A stretch of DNA of 64,000 bases from Chloroflexota bacterium (GTDB taxonomy: Bacteria; Chloroflexota; Dehalococcoidia; Lucifugimonadales; GCA-2722455): contig PBMB01000009.1 of assembly GCA_002722455.1 (NCBI GenBank), forward strand, positions 175,971-239,970, in the 5' to 3' direction. Numbering within the stretch: position 1 is the stretch's first letter; every line of letters starts with the position of its first letter. A program made the translations under genes and the position numbers. Positions 36,878-45,952 of the stretch are shown here, piece by piece. The notes below the pieces were generated by a model. The model was not told where the DNA came from. It worked only from the letters and a program-made list of their open reading frames with translations, and did not search any database.

Positions 36878-37960
36878 TTATCTAAAAACTGTTCCATCCG
36901 AACTTACTTTTGTAACACGTTCAGTTCCCTTATATGCAATTGCTTTTAAAGATGTCTCTATTCGTTCACCAGGCTGAATTGAACTTGCAGTTCCCGATTT
37001 TAGAGCTTCTTCTAATCCTTGGTTAGTATAACCTGTAAAAGGTTCAAGTCCTACATTATATGTACGACCATAAAAAGGATATCCAAATCCTCCTCCAAGG
37101 GACTGCCAATACCAAAGATACTTAAACACATCAGTAGAATAACTTACCGCCCATCCAATCCCAAGCTTCTGATTAGTGACAGCATACCAGCCTTCAGGCA
37201 TATCTAGTATATAAGACTGATCATAAATCCTAAGATCTTTATGTGGTATTTTACTCAAGTCAATTTCTTCACCATGTTTATCTTTTGTATACGGCCATTT
37301 TGTACGAAGACCAGCTTGAAGACGATTGTTAGGATGCCAATCAACTTCTGGATGATTTAATATTTCACCACCTGGTAAATCAATTACACAATCTGTACTT
37401 AAAAAAGGAGTTCCCAATGCAATATGTTCACCCCAAATATAATCAAGAACCTCTTCTCCTTCATTTACTAATACTTCATCAATTTGAAGAAATGGAGAGC
37501 CATTCAACAAAGTTAAAGTTTTCTCAAAAAAGAATGGCGTCCTGTATGTTCTGACAGAAAATTTTACTGCCACTTTTAATACTGTATCCTCAAGAATAAT
37601 ACAATCCCAAGGAATTGTATTAACTTCAGCATGCAACCCTAAATCTGCCCCCTTATAATTTGAGGGATATCCTCCAGCAGGCAAAACAGTTTGCCAACCA
37701 CCTTCATACAAATCTAGCCATGTACTTGTAGAATCACCAGATGTAGCTATGAATTTAGAAGAATCACGTACACCTAATGGAGAACGCCACATAAAATCAA
37801 TATCTGTCTCTTTATGGACAAACTGATATATATCTGCTCCTTTATCAACAAGAACTACGACACGTAAAATATCATTTTCAATAACAACTGTTTTTAAACC
37901 TCTATATGTCCAGTCATCAGAAACACGACAACCGTGATTACGTTCAATTTGATAATGAAT
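36878..37960 (-). CDS. DUF4432/aldose-epimerase-like protein with probable ATT start
   Basis: The ORF track starts at ATG 37792 (304 residues), but the frame stays open for 56 more codons that look like family sequence: 'GCRVSDDWTYRGLKTVV' and 'LRVVVLVDKGADIYQF'. No ATG, GTG, TTG or CTG occurs in this stretch. An ATT at 37960 lies 7 nt after AGGAG, just behind the stop of the upstream gene. I therefore propose an ATT start and 360 residues. The protein resembles galactose-mutarotase-like beta-sandwich proteins (family assignment from memory). It probably acts on a sugar in concert with the upstream TIM-barrel gene. Confidence 0.7.
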   Translation of the reverse strand: MHYQIERNHGCRVSDDWTYRGLKTVVIENDILRVVVLVDKGADIYQFVHKETDIDFMWRSPLGVRDSSKFIATSGDSTSTWLDLYEGGWQTVLPAGGYPSNYKGADLGLHAEVNTIPWDCIILEDTVLKVAVKFSVRTYRTPFFFEKTLTLLNGSPFLQIDEVLVNEGEEVLDYIWGEHIALGTPFLSTDCVIDLPGGEILNHPEVDWHPNNRLQAGLRTKWPYTKDKHGEEIDLSKIPHKDLRIYDQSYILDMPEGWYAVTNQKLGIGWAVSYSTDVFKYLWYWQSLGGGFGYPFYGRTYNVGLEPFTGYTNQGLEEALKSGTASSIQPGERIETSLKAIAYKGTERVTKVSSDGTVFR

Positions 37961-37961
37961 T

Positions 37962-39788
37962 TTATTGCTCCTGAACTAATTTTTTATAAACAACGTGAAT
38001 TTCTAATTTTTCAATTTCTAAAAGTCTATTTTTTTTAACTTTTGAATTCAGTAAGTGAACTCCTACTAAATTTTCCCCAACAGCTAAATATGTTGGATCA
38101 AGATTAAACAGCACCCATCCATTTCGCATACATGGATCTTTTAACTCTATATTATTAATACGTACTCCAATATTTTTGTTTGCACTTTTATCCAAAGGGT
38201 TATTGTAAAGAACACCTCCATGCCCAATTGTTGCAACTTCAACACTGTCAGCTCTTTTTTCTGGGTTTTTGGTTGAACTTGGACCGTCAGATAGCAAGAT
38301 TTGTAAATTAACAAAGCTGATTTTATCAATATTTTCCTTCAGATCATCAGATACATTAATAGTCAATAAACAATCTTGATTTGGATTATTTGGTATTTTT
38401 TCTGGTAATTGTGCCAACATATTAGTATTTGCATATCCAAATGTTGGTGTATACCAATCCTCTGCATTCGGTATCACGCTAGCACTATGGCCTCCTCCGC
38501 GTCTTTCTATGATAAATGTCTTATCTTTCATCTTAAATCCATCTGTTAACGTAAGTTCCTTATACAAATCTAAATGACTCTTCCAATCTTCTCCTCCATA
38601 AGGAGAATCCTTTGCATAAGTAAAATTAAATGTCTGTATACCATCTGCACCCTGATTAAACCAATTTGCAACCCCTCCACGTAATACATTAATCCCTGGG
38701 TCCATATATCCATCAGATGCATGATGCGCATCCAGGGTAGGGTATATAGGTAATGTTTTAGTCAAAGACCGAAAACTTTCAATGTCAACTTCAAATGAGC
38801 GGCATCCTAACGATATAATATCCATAAGGTCGTCATCTATCCATGTTTTTACATCTAGCCCATCAAAATGACAACCAACTATAGTTTCAGGAAGACGCAC
38901 AGCTAATAAACAAGGCCTTCTCCCTTTTGCTTCTAACTCCAACAACATCTTACGTACCGAAGTTACAAAATCAGTTACTGAATCTCTTAATTCCCACTGA
39001 CGTCCCGGAGGTAAAACATATCCTCTTGCAAAATTAAGTTCAAGCCCGTCATAATCATAATTTTCAACTATTTCTGTCAAATTTTCCAATATATATTGTC
39101 TTAATTCCTTAATAGCAAAATTCCAAATTTTGGTTCCTCCGTTACCAGTAAATAACCACTCCGGATGAGATTCTTTCATAGGAATTGTTGCTTGACCATG
39201 TCCTTCATTATCACTACCATTCATTCGATGGGAATAAAAAGCCTCAATACCTCTTTTATGGGTTTCTTCTTGTAAAATTTGAACAATATCAATGTCATCT
39301 TTTATCCATCTTTGGAAAACTGGAATATCAATACTTGGTAATCTCTTACTTCTATAAGTTGCCTGATTGCCTTCAGAAAAATTCCACCATATACTGTCAA
39401 TTTTTACATCATTATTATCAGCAAACTCAAAAAAATGACGTATTAAGTAGTCTAAATCAAATTTAGAACTGTCATATCGAGCAACAGGCCTAGCATCTTT
39501 CTTTACAAGTCTCATCCATGCTAAAGACCCTAAGACATCTACCCCACTCACCATCTTCCCTGATTTTATTGCTTTAACAAGACGATACGATCTATTTATA
39601 AGGCGCAACTGATGATCTATTTCTTCATCAGGATTATTGTAAGAAAATTCATCATTCATCTCAATCGGGAACATCCTGTTTACAAAATCAACCAACTCTG
39701 GCCATGCAGTCAAGGACTGAATCATTGAAAAATTCACGTCAAAATTAGCAATTACTTTCCTATTTTTGATAACATCTTTTTTATTCAT
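37962..39788 (-). CDS. Putative TIM-barrel glycoside-hydrolase-like protein
   Basis: 608 residues, no signal peptide. The central region looks like a beta/alpha barrel: 'KIDSIWWNFSEG', 'KRGIEAFYSHRMN', 'YDYDGLELNFARGYVLPPG', 'DIISLGCRSFEVD', 'YPTLDAHHASDGYMDP', 'GADGIQTFNFTY', alternating strands with acidic residues at their ends. A C-terminal beta-rich module follows from about residue 470. This recalls uncharacterised glycosidase-like families; Glu in 'GLELNF' is a candidate catalytic acid. Substrate unknown. It is followed by the DUF4432-like gene with 1 nt between stop and the proposed ATT start, so the two are a unit. Confidence 0.6.
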   Translation of the reverse strand: MNKKDVIKNRKVIANFDVNFSMIQSLTAWPELVDFVNRMFPIEMNDEFSYNNPDEEIDHQLRLINRSYRLVKAIKSGKMVSGVDVLGSLAWMRLVKKDARPVARYDSSKFDLDYLIRHFFEFADNNDVKIDSIWWNFSEGNQATYRSKRLPSIDIPVFQRWIKDDIDIVQILQEETHKRGIEAFYSHRMNGSDNEGHGQATIPMKESHPEWLFTGNGGTKIWNFAIKELRQYILENLTEIVENYDYDGLELNFARGYVLPPGRQWELRDSVTDFVTSVRKMLLELEAKGRRPCLLAVRLPETIVGCHFDGLDVKTWIDDDLMDIISLGCRSFEVDIESFRSLTKTLPIYPTLDAHHASDGYMDPGINVLRGGVANWFNQGADGIQTFNFTYAKDSPYGGEDWKSHLDLYKELTLTDGFKMKDKTFIIERRGGGHSASVIPNAEDWYTPTFGYANTNMLAQLPEKIPNNPNQDCLLTINVSDDLKENIDKISFVNLQILLSDGPSSTKNPEKRADSVEVATIGHGGVLYNNPLDKSANKNIGVRINNIELKDPCMRNGWVLFNLDPTYLAVGENLVGVHLLNSKVKKNRLLEIEKLEIHVVYKKLVQEQ

Positions 39789-39860
39789 ATAACACTACCG
39801 TTTCTATGAAAATTAGCCACACTCAATCAACAGATTTCGTACATCACAAAATTATCTCAA

Positions 39861-41897
39861 TTAGGAGGATTCACTATCTTTTGTAGATTCGACAACTCGA
39901 GTAACTAAATGTTCAGGCACTTGTTCATACTGACGAAATTCAAGAGTAAAAGTTCCACGACCTTGAGTTTGAGAACGTAAATCAGAAGAATACGAAAGCA
40001 TTTCAACTTGAGGCACTTCTGCTTCAATCACTGTAGATCCACTCGCATCTGGTAGCATACCCAATATGCGAGCTCTTTTACCATTCAAATCTCCAACAAC
40101 ATCACCAGTTAAAGTATCAGGCACAATTACCTTACAAAACATAATTGGTTCAAGTAAAATAGGCTTAGCTTTATTTAAACCATCACTCATAGCATGTTCA
40201 CCAGCTATTTCAAAACAAACTCCAGAAGAATCAACTGGATGAAAACTACCATCAACCAATGCTGCTTTTACATCCACTACAGGGAATCCTCCAATTACTC
40301 CACTTTCTAAAGATTTATTACATCCTTTTTCAACTGCTGGAATATATTCTCGAGGCACAACTCCACCAACTATCTTAGATTCAAACTCAAAACCTGAGCC
40401 TCGAGAAAGTGATTTAATTTCTAACCATACATGCCCAAATTGACCATGTCCTCCACTTTGTTTTTTATGTCGATACTCAACTCGAGACGAACCCATAATT
40501 GTCTCTTTATAAGCAATTTTAGGAACTTTTAATTCGATTTCAGCTGCAAATTTACGTTTCATTTTTTCTAACGTTACCTCTAAATGCGTATCTCCAGCTC
40601 CACCGAGAAGAAGCTCTAAAGTTTCTTTTTCACGCACAATTTTTAAGGCAGGATCTTCTTCAGCAATTCTAGACATTGCTGTAGTCATTTTATCTAAATC
40701 AGCTTTAGATTTAGGGTAGACAGCACGATAATAAACAGGGTCTGGAAACTCAATCATATCCAGTTTAATATGATTATCTTTGTCTGAAAGAGTACTTCCT
40801 GTATTTAATCCTTCGACTTTTGCAACAGCTCCAATATCACCTGCAGAAAGACTATCCGTAGTCTCTTGAGATTTTCCATTCAAAAAGTATAGTTGGCCTA
40901 ATTTCTCGATTTTTCCAGTATTAGCATTTAACATCGACGAATCGCTATTTATTTTCCCTGCATGAATTCTTAAATAAGATAATTTACCCACATAAGGATC
41001 AGCTGTGGTTTTAAATACTCTTCCTACCGTACTAGAAGAAACATCACATTGAAAATCTTTCGACTTATTATCAGAGCCAACTCCTGTCATTTTTGAATTA
41101 GATGCTTCTAAAGGAGAGGGAGCGATATTGACTAATGCATCTAATAATTCTTTAACCCCCAAGCTATTTAATGCTGACGTTACAACAATTGGAATGATTT
41201 TTCGATCCTTGACACCTAGTTTTATTCCTTGGACAATATCTTCCTCTGACAAGGATTCACCTTCAAGATACTTCATCATAAGATCATCGTCTGTTTCTGC
41301 AACAGCTTCAATTAATTGTTCTTTTAATAATTCTCCATCATCAGTATCTCCAGCATTTTCATTAAATAAATTATTGATACCAGAAAATTTTGGGCCTTCT
41401 CCAACAGGGATTTGAATTGGTACGCATTCTCTTCCAAACTTATCCCTCAACTCTTCTACAAGTTCAACAAAATTTATGTTATCTCTATCCATCTTATTAA
41501 CAACTATAATTGTCGCTAAATTACATTTGCTTGCTAAATGCCACATTTGCTCAGTTCCAACTTCAATACCTGAAACTGCAGAAATTGTTAATAAAGCTAT
41601 ATCTGCTGCTGCAACACCTGATAAAACTTCTCCATAATAATCTGCAAATCCTGGAGTATCGATGAAATTAATCTTATGATCATTCCAGATACAAGAAACA
41701 ATAGATGTTTGAACACTAGTTTGTCTCTTATGTTCTTCAGGTTCATAATCTGAAACGGTATTCGCATCCGTAATTGTCCCAAATCGTGACACCATTTTTG
41801 CTTCAAATAGAGCTGATTCTGTAATAACTGTCTTACCAGCACCACTATGTGATAAAAGAGCAACGTTTCTAATTTTTGAACCATCAATTTTGGACAT
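39861..41897 (-). CDS. Elongation factor G-like GTPase (FusA2-type)
   Basis: 678 residues with the EF-G domain order. The GTPase domain deviates from true EF-G. The P-loop is 'SHSGAGKTV' and switch I lacks 'RGITI', reading 'HKRQTSVQTS'. Switch II is 'DTPGFADY', with Phe at the catalytic His. 'NKMDRD' is normal. C-terminal domains IV-V are present ('GQFGHVWLEI', 'GFPVVDVKAALVDGSFHPVDSS'). This matches the FusA2 group known in mycobacteria, whose role is uncertain. The start is ATG 41897, with AAGGAGG just upstream; the ORF-track start would translate that site. Confidence 0.9.
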   Translation of the reverse strand: MSKIDGSKIRNVALLSHSGAGKTVITESALFEAKMVSRFGTITDANTVSDYEPEEHKRQTSVQTSIVSCIWNDHKINFIDTPGFADYYGEVLSGVAAADIALLTISAVSGIEVGTEQMWHLASKCNLATIIVVNKMDRDNINFVELVEELRDKFGRECVPIQIPVGEGPKFSGINNLFNENAGDTDDGELLKEQLIEAVAETDDDLMMKYLEGESLSEEDIVQGIKLGVKDRKIIPIVVTSALNSLGVKELLDALVNIAPSPLEASNSKMTGVGSDNKSKDFQCDVSSSTVGRVFKTTADPYVGKLSYLRIHAGKINSDSSMLNANTGKIEKLGQLYFLNGKSQETTDSLSAGDIGAVAKVEGLNTGSTLSDKDNHIKLDMIEFPDPVYYRAVYPKSKADLDKMTTAMSRIAEEDPALKIVREKETLELLLGGAGDTHLEVTLEKMKRKFAAEIELKVPKIAYKETIMGSSRVEYRHKKQSGGHGQFGHVWLEIKSLSRGSGFEFESKIVGGVVPREYIPAVEKGCNKSLESGVIGGFPVVDVKAALVDGSFHPVDSSGVCFEIAGEHAMSDGLNKAKPILLEPIMFCKVIVPDTLTGDVVGDLNGKRARILGMLPDASGSTVIEAEVPQVEMLSYSSDLRSQTQGRGTFTLEFRQYEQVPEHLVTRVVESTKDSESS

Positions 41898-42011
41898 AAC
41901 CCCCTCCTTATTAATCAATATATTTTAAAGCAACATAACCATGACTGCAATTAAAAATAATTTTTAGCTTATTAAGGTATAATCAATTATATTTAAAAAC
42001 AGGTAAAGTTA

Positions 42012-42701
42012 GTGCAAAAATTAATCGGAATAATTGGTGGAACTGGTGAAGAAGGAATCGGAATAGCTTCGCGATTAGTGCAAAGTGGAGAAAATGTTTG
42101 CATTGGTTCACGTGATCCTAATAAATCTGACATAATCAGTAGAAAACTCCGTAAAATTAATCCAAATCTAAAAATTCAAAGTGCTACTAACCTAGAAACT
42201 GCAAAAATTTCAGATTTATTATTCCTGACAATAAATCCAAATGGAATCGAACAACTAATTTCTGACATCAAACCTTATTTGGATAATAAAATAATTGTCG
42301 ATACTACTGTTCCTCTTAAATACAATAATGGAAAATTTAGCCACATTGAATGGCCAAATGGATCATCTTCTCTACATATCCAAGCTTTAATTCCTTCCGC
42401 AAAAGTGGTGAGTGGTTTCCATACAATTAGTGCGAAAGATCTAAATAATTTAAATAAAGAAATTAATCAAGATGTATTTCTTGCTTCAAATGATAAAGTT
42501 GCTAAAACTAAGATCTTCAAAATTGTTAATAAAATTCCTAATTTACGAGCCATAGACTGTGGCAACCTAGACGTTTCTAAATATCTTGAATCGTGTACTT
42601 TACTTTTATTAAATATTAACAAAATTTATAGCAAGAAAAATAAAACCCCCATCCATACTGGATTAAAATTATCTGGATTATACAAAACTGAAAACTTATA
42701 A
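42012..42701 (+). CDS. npdG: NpdG-like F420-dependent NADP reductase
   Basis: 229 residues resembling NADPH:F420 oxidoreductase. The N-terminal dinucleotide motif is 'IGIIGGTGEEGIGIASRLVQSG', followed by 'CIGSRDP', 'VDTTVPLKYNNGKF' and 'VVSGFHTISAKDL'. It moves hydride between F420 and NADP, so it suggests the organism makes coenzyme F420. Start GTG 42012 with AGGT upstream. Other members of the family that lack F420 binding exist, so the cofactor is inferred. Confidence 0.8.
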   Translation: MQKLIGIIGGTGEEGIGIASRLVQSGENVCIGSRDPNKSDIISRKLRKINPNLKIQSATNLETAKISDLLFLTINPNGIEQLISDIKPYLDNKIIVDTTVPLKYNNGKFSHIEWPNGSSSLHIQALIPSAKVVSGFHTISAKDLNNLNKEINQDVFLASNDKVAKTKIFKIVNKIPNLRAIDCGNLDVSKYLESCTLLLLNINKIYSKKNKTPIHTGLKLSGLYKTENL

Positions 42702-42718
42702 ATTAAACCTAGAATTTC

Positions 42719-42748
42719 TTGACATACTAGGCGTTTCCACAATAACAT
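42719..42748 (+). promoter_or_regulatory. Promoter of the tRNA-Phe/tRNA-Gly pair
   Basis: TTGACA (42719-42724) and TAACAT (42743-42748) are 18 nt apart, placing the expected start close to the first base of tRNA-Phe at 42758. Confidence 0.6.
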
Positions 42749-42757
42749 GACCTTATA

Positions 42758-42830
42758 GCCGAGGTAGCTCAGTCGGTAGAGCACAGCGCTGAAAACGCTG
42801 GTGTCGCCAGTTCGATTCTGGCCCTCGGCA
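42758..42830 (+). tRNA. tRNA-Phe (anticodon GAA)
   Basis: A 73-nt cloverleaf: acceptor GCCGAGG pairs with CCTCGGC, discriminator A, D arm GCTCAGTCGGTAGAGC, anticodon stem GCGCTGAAAACGC with GAA, T loop TTCGATT. CCA is not encoded. Confidence 0.96.
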
Positions 42831-42853
42831 CACTTTAAGATAATTTTAAAAAT

Positions 42854-42923
<70 letters not shown>

Positions 42924-42925
<2 letters not shown>

Positions 42926-42944
42926 CAGAAAAATATATTCTGAG
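42924..42944. terminator. Hairpin between tRNA-Gly and the end of dnaK
   Basis: CTCAGAA and TTCTGAG are perfect inverse copies with a 7-nt A/T loop, starting at the last base pair of tRNA-Gly. It lies between two converging units. There is little T-run, so it may be a weak terminator or a processing signal. Confidence 0.35.
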
Positions 42945-42949
42945 AAAAT

Positions 42950-44839
42950 TTATTCTTCTTTCTCCTTATATTCTCCTTCGACAGTATCATTAGGTACGTC
43001 ATTATCTGGTTCTGAATTATTTGCTGATTGATCGTCACTATAAACAGACGATCCAACTTTCTGCATAGATGCTTGAAGTTCTTCCATGGCTTGCTTTATT
43101 GCTGTTTCATCTTCATTTTCTAAAGCAGTTTTAACCTCAGCAATTTTACTTTCTACTTCAACTTTAATATCTTCTTGTATCTTATCTTTATTATCTTGTA
43201 ACATTTTTTCAGCCTGATAAATCACTTGTTCTGAATTATTTTTTAACTGAACAGATTCTCTTTTCAGCTCATCAGCATCAGCATTTGCTTCAGCATCTTG
43301 AACCATTTTTTCTATTTCTTCATCAGATAATCCAGAATTTGCAGTAATAGTAATACTTTGTTCCTTACCTGTCCCTTTATCTTTCGCTGAAACACTAAGA
43401 ATTCCATCCTTATCTATATCAAAAGTAACTTCAACCTGAGGAGTCCCACGGGGTGCTGCTAATATACCGTCAAGCATAAATCTACCAATAGTTTTATTTT
43501 CTGTAGCCATTGATCTTTCTCCCTGTAACACATGTACCTCTACACTTGGTTGGTTATCAGCTGCAGTTGTGAACACTTCACTTTTGTCTGTTGGAATAGT
43601 AGTATTCCTTGGAATTAAGGGTGTACTAACTCCCCCGAGTGTTTCAATGCCTAAAGTTAAGGGTGTAACATCTAACAACACTAGATCTTCTTCAATATCT
43701 TTTGATAGAATTCCAGCCTGAATAGCCGCACCAATAGCAACCACTTCATCTGGATTAACTCCTTGATGAGGTTCTTTGCCAAATAATTTGACTACAGCAG
43801 ACTGGACAAATGGCATACGAGTCATCCCACCAACCAATACAACAGCATCTAATTTCTTTGATGTTATTCCAGCATCTTTCATTGATTTTTTACATGGATT
43901 TAGAGTTTTATCAACAAGATCTGTAACCAATTTTTCTAAGTTTGCCCTAGTTAATGTCATAACCAAATGTTTTGGCCCTGAAGCATCTGCAGTAATAAAA
44001 GGCAAATTGATTTCAGTTTGCATTACAGTAGATAATTCTATTTTTGCCTTTTCTGCTGATTCCCGTAACCTTTGTAGAGCCATTTTATCATTGCTTAAAT
44101 CAATACCTTGATCTTTTTTAAAATCATCAACCATCCACTTCACTATTCTCTGATCAAAATCATCTCCTCCAAGATGAGAATCACCACTTGTGGACATTAC
44201 CTCAAAAACACCGTCACCCATCTGTAAAATTGTTACATCAAATGTACCACCACCTAAATCATATACCGCAACTATTTGTTCTGTCTTTTTATCAAGACCA
44301 TATGCCAGAGCTGCCGCAGTTGGTTCATTTAGTATGCGTAATACTTCTAATCCAGCAATTCTACCTGCATCTTTAGTCGCATTTCTTTGACTATCATCAA
44401 AATAAGCAGGAACAGTTATAACTGCTTGAGTAATTTTTTCACCAAGTTTATTTTCTGCATCTTCCTTGAGTTTACGCAAAACCATAGCAGAAATTTCTGG
44501 CGGAGCATATTTTTTACCTGACATAACAACATGAGCATCTCCATTGGTATGCTTCTCCACAACAAAAGGAACCATATCTTTTTCAGATTGTATGTAACTA
44601 TCTGTAAATTTTGCTCCCATAAATCGTTTCGCTGAAAAAATTGTATTATCAGGATTAGTTACTGATTGCCGTTTTGCGACTAATCCTACATATCTCTCTT
44701 GTGTTTTTGGGTTAACTCCAACTACCGAAGGAGTCGTTCTTGCTCCTTCGGCATTTTCTAAAACCTTAGGTTCTCCTGCATCTATAATTGCCATACAAGA
44801 ATTAGTCGTACCTAAATCTATTCCTAAAACTTTAGCCAT
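42950..44839 (-). CDS. dnaK: Chaperone protein DnaK (Hsp70)
   Basis: DnaK is the ATP-driven chaperone. At 629 residues it is full length: '[12 protein letters not shown]' phosphate loop, '[15 protein letters not shown]', '[14 protein letters not shown]', the linker '[16 protein letters not shown]', a substrate domain, and an acidic C terminus ending '[16 protein letters not shown]'. It is last of hspR-grpE-dnaK; its ATG overlaps the end of grpE by 8 nt, with GGAG 8 nt upstream. Confidence 0.98.
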   Translation of the reverse strand: MAKVLGIDLGTTNSCMAIIDAGEPKVLENAEGARTTPSVVGVNPKTQERYVGLVAKRQSVTNPDNTIFSAKRFMGAKFTDSYIQSEKDMVPFVVEKHTNGDAHVVMSGKKYAPPEISAMVLRKLKEDAENKLGEKITQAVITVPAYFDDSQRNATKDAGRIAGLEVLRILNEPTAAALAYGLDKKTEQIVAVYDLGGGTFDVTILQMGDGVFEVMSTSGDSHLGGDDFDQRIVKWMVDDFKKDQGIDLSNDKMALQRLRESAEKAKIELSTVMQTEINLPFITADASGPKHLVMTLTRANLEKLVTDLVDKTLNPCKKSMKDAGITSKKLDAVVLVGGMTRMPFVQSAVVKLFGKEPHQGVNPDEVVAIGAAIQAGILSKDIEEDLVLLDVTPLTLGIETLGGVSTPLIPRNTTIPTDKSEVFTTAADNQPSVEVHVLQGERSMATENKTIGRFMLDGILAAPRGTPQVEVTFDIDKDGILSVSAKDKGTGKEQSITITANSGLSDEEIEKMVQDAEANADADELKRESVQLKNNSEQVIYQAEKMLQDNKDKIQEDIKVEVESKIAEVKTALENEDETAIKQAMEELQASMQKVGSSVYSDDQSANNSEPDNDVPNDTVEGEYKEKEE

Positions 44840-45401
44840 TTTTTTCTACTCCTTCTTCACTGTTTTCATCTTGGTCACAAGCTGGTAACTTGGACACAAC
44901 AACCTGTGACGGCCTTAATACTTTATCTCTTAATAAATATCCTTCATTCACTACTTCTACTACATGTCCCTCGGGTATTTCCGAAGTTTCCAAATAAGTA
45001 ACTGCTTCAAATTCTATAGGTTGAAAAGCTTTACCAGCAGCATTAATTTTTTTCACTCCTTCAAATTTGAGAATATTATCTAAATTTCTACTAACTAAGC
45101 TAAACCCCTTGAACCATGATTCAGTTTTCTGTTCCTCAGGAGCATGCTCCATTACTCTCTCAATATCATCAACAAGAGACAGTAACTTTAACAATAATTG
45201 AGAATTCGATTTTTTCTTTACTTCCTCAATTTCATCTGACATCCGTTTACGGTAATTTACTAAATCAGCTTGAGAACGTTTTAATATATCAAGCAACCGA
45301 TTATTTTCTTTAGATAAATCTTCTATAGTTTCCTTGTCTTCTTTAGTAACTTTCTCTTCATCATTAGTTTGCTCATCATTGTCATTCAATTCATTCATCA
45401 T
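44832..45401 (-). CDS. grpE: Nucleotide exchange factor GrpE
   Basis: GrpE releases ADP from DnaK. The 189 residues have an acidic, coiled-coil N terminus (about 10-75) and the beta-wing signature '[39 protein letters not shown]'-type region at the C terminus. Two start codons lie side by side (ATGATG). It follows hspR by 27 nt and overlaps dnaK by 8 nt. Confidence 0.95.
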   Translation of the reverse strand: MMNELNDNDEQTNDEEKVTKEDKETIEDLSKENNRLLDILKRSQADLVNYRKRMSDEIEEVKKKSNSQLLLKLLSLVDDIERVMEHAPEEQKTESWFKGFSLVSRNLDNILKFEGVKKINAAGKAFQPIEFEAVTYLETSEIPEGHVVEVVNEGYLLRDKVLRPSQVVVSKLPACDQDENSEEGVEKNG

Positions 45402-45428
45402 TAAATATTACCTAAAAACACCCTAATC

Positions 45429-45830
45429 TTAAGAAAACTCGACAGAAAGATCGTCAAAAATTTCATCTAATACATCAGTTATGGCAATTTTTAATCTAGA
45501 ATCTGAATTTTTTTCTACTATTAATTTCATTTTAACTAGACGATTAAATATACTTAAAACCGTTTGAACACCATCCAAATTTAACCCTCTTTCAGCAACT
45601 AGATGTTTTATCAATCTAAGCCTTGCAATATCAACTTCAGAATACAAACGCAACATACCCATTGTTCTAGTAGGAACAACTAATCCAATTCTCTCATACT
45701 TACGTAATGTCTGAGGATGCATTTCTAAAATTCGAGCAGCTACACTAATGATGTAAACCCCACCGGTTTGTCCTACATCAGTGCGTAAAGCAACACGAAA
45801 ACTATTTCGATTTGAACGAGAATTTAACAT
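45429..45830 (-). CDS. hspR: HspR-like MerR-family heat-shock repressor
   Basis: HspR represses dnaK operons and is released by heat or unfolded protein; DnaK can act as its co-repressor. The 133 residues contain the typical 'VYIISVAARILEMHPQTLRKYERIGLV' helix-turn-helix (about 24-50) and 'RLYSEVDIARLRLIKHL'. It is encoded first in the operon, as in actinobacteria where it lies downstream. The ATG at 45830 has AAGGTG 10 nt upstream. A consensus promoter overlapped by an inverted repeat sits directly before it, so autoregulation is likely. Confidence 0.9.
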   Translation of the reverse strand: MLNSRSNRNSFRVALRTDVGQTGGVYIISVAARILEMHPQTLRKYERIGLVVPTRTMGMLRLYSEVDIARLRLIKHLVAERGLNLDGVQTVLSIFNRLVKMKLIVEKNSDSRLKIAITDVLDEIFDDLSVEFS

Positions 45831-45850
45831 AACAGTATTACACCTTGCTT

Positions 45851-45879
45851 AGTATAAACCTTGATACAGTTTATGTCAA
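45851..45879 (-). promoter_or_regulatory. Consensus promoter of hspR-grpE-dnaK
   Basis: On the minus strand TTGACA (45874-45879) and TATACT (45851-45856) are exactly 17 nt apart, 20 nt before the hspR start. This is one of the two best vegetative promoters in the window. Confidence 0.8.
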
Positions 45880-45893
45880 CACCGCTGTATCAA
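45861..45893. promoter_or_regulatory. Inverted-repeat operator straddling the hspR promoter
   Basis: TTGATACAG (45861-45869) and CTGTATCAA (45885-45893) are perfect inverse copies with a 15-nt spacer that contains the -35 box. The arm position fits repression of this promoter, presumably by HspR. The sequence differs from the actinobacterial HAIR (CTTGAGT-N7-ACTCAAG) in spacing and partly in sequence. Confidence 0.7.
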
Positions 45894-45952
45894 CCCGTAA
45901 TATTATAATAATCATATCGTCATAAATTATTAAAATCGGATATGATATTCAT

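Noticed and set aside
36878-37960. DUF4432-like gene as an N-terminally truncated pseudogene
   Set aside because: The missing N terminus is present in frame upstream and has a ribosome site; only the start codon is unusual.
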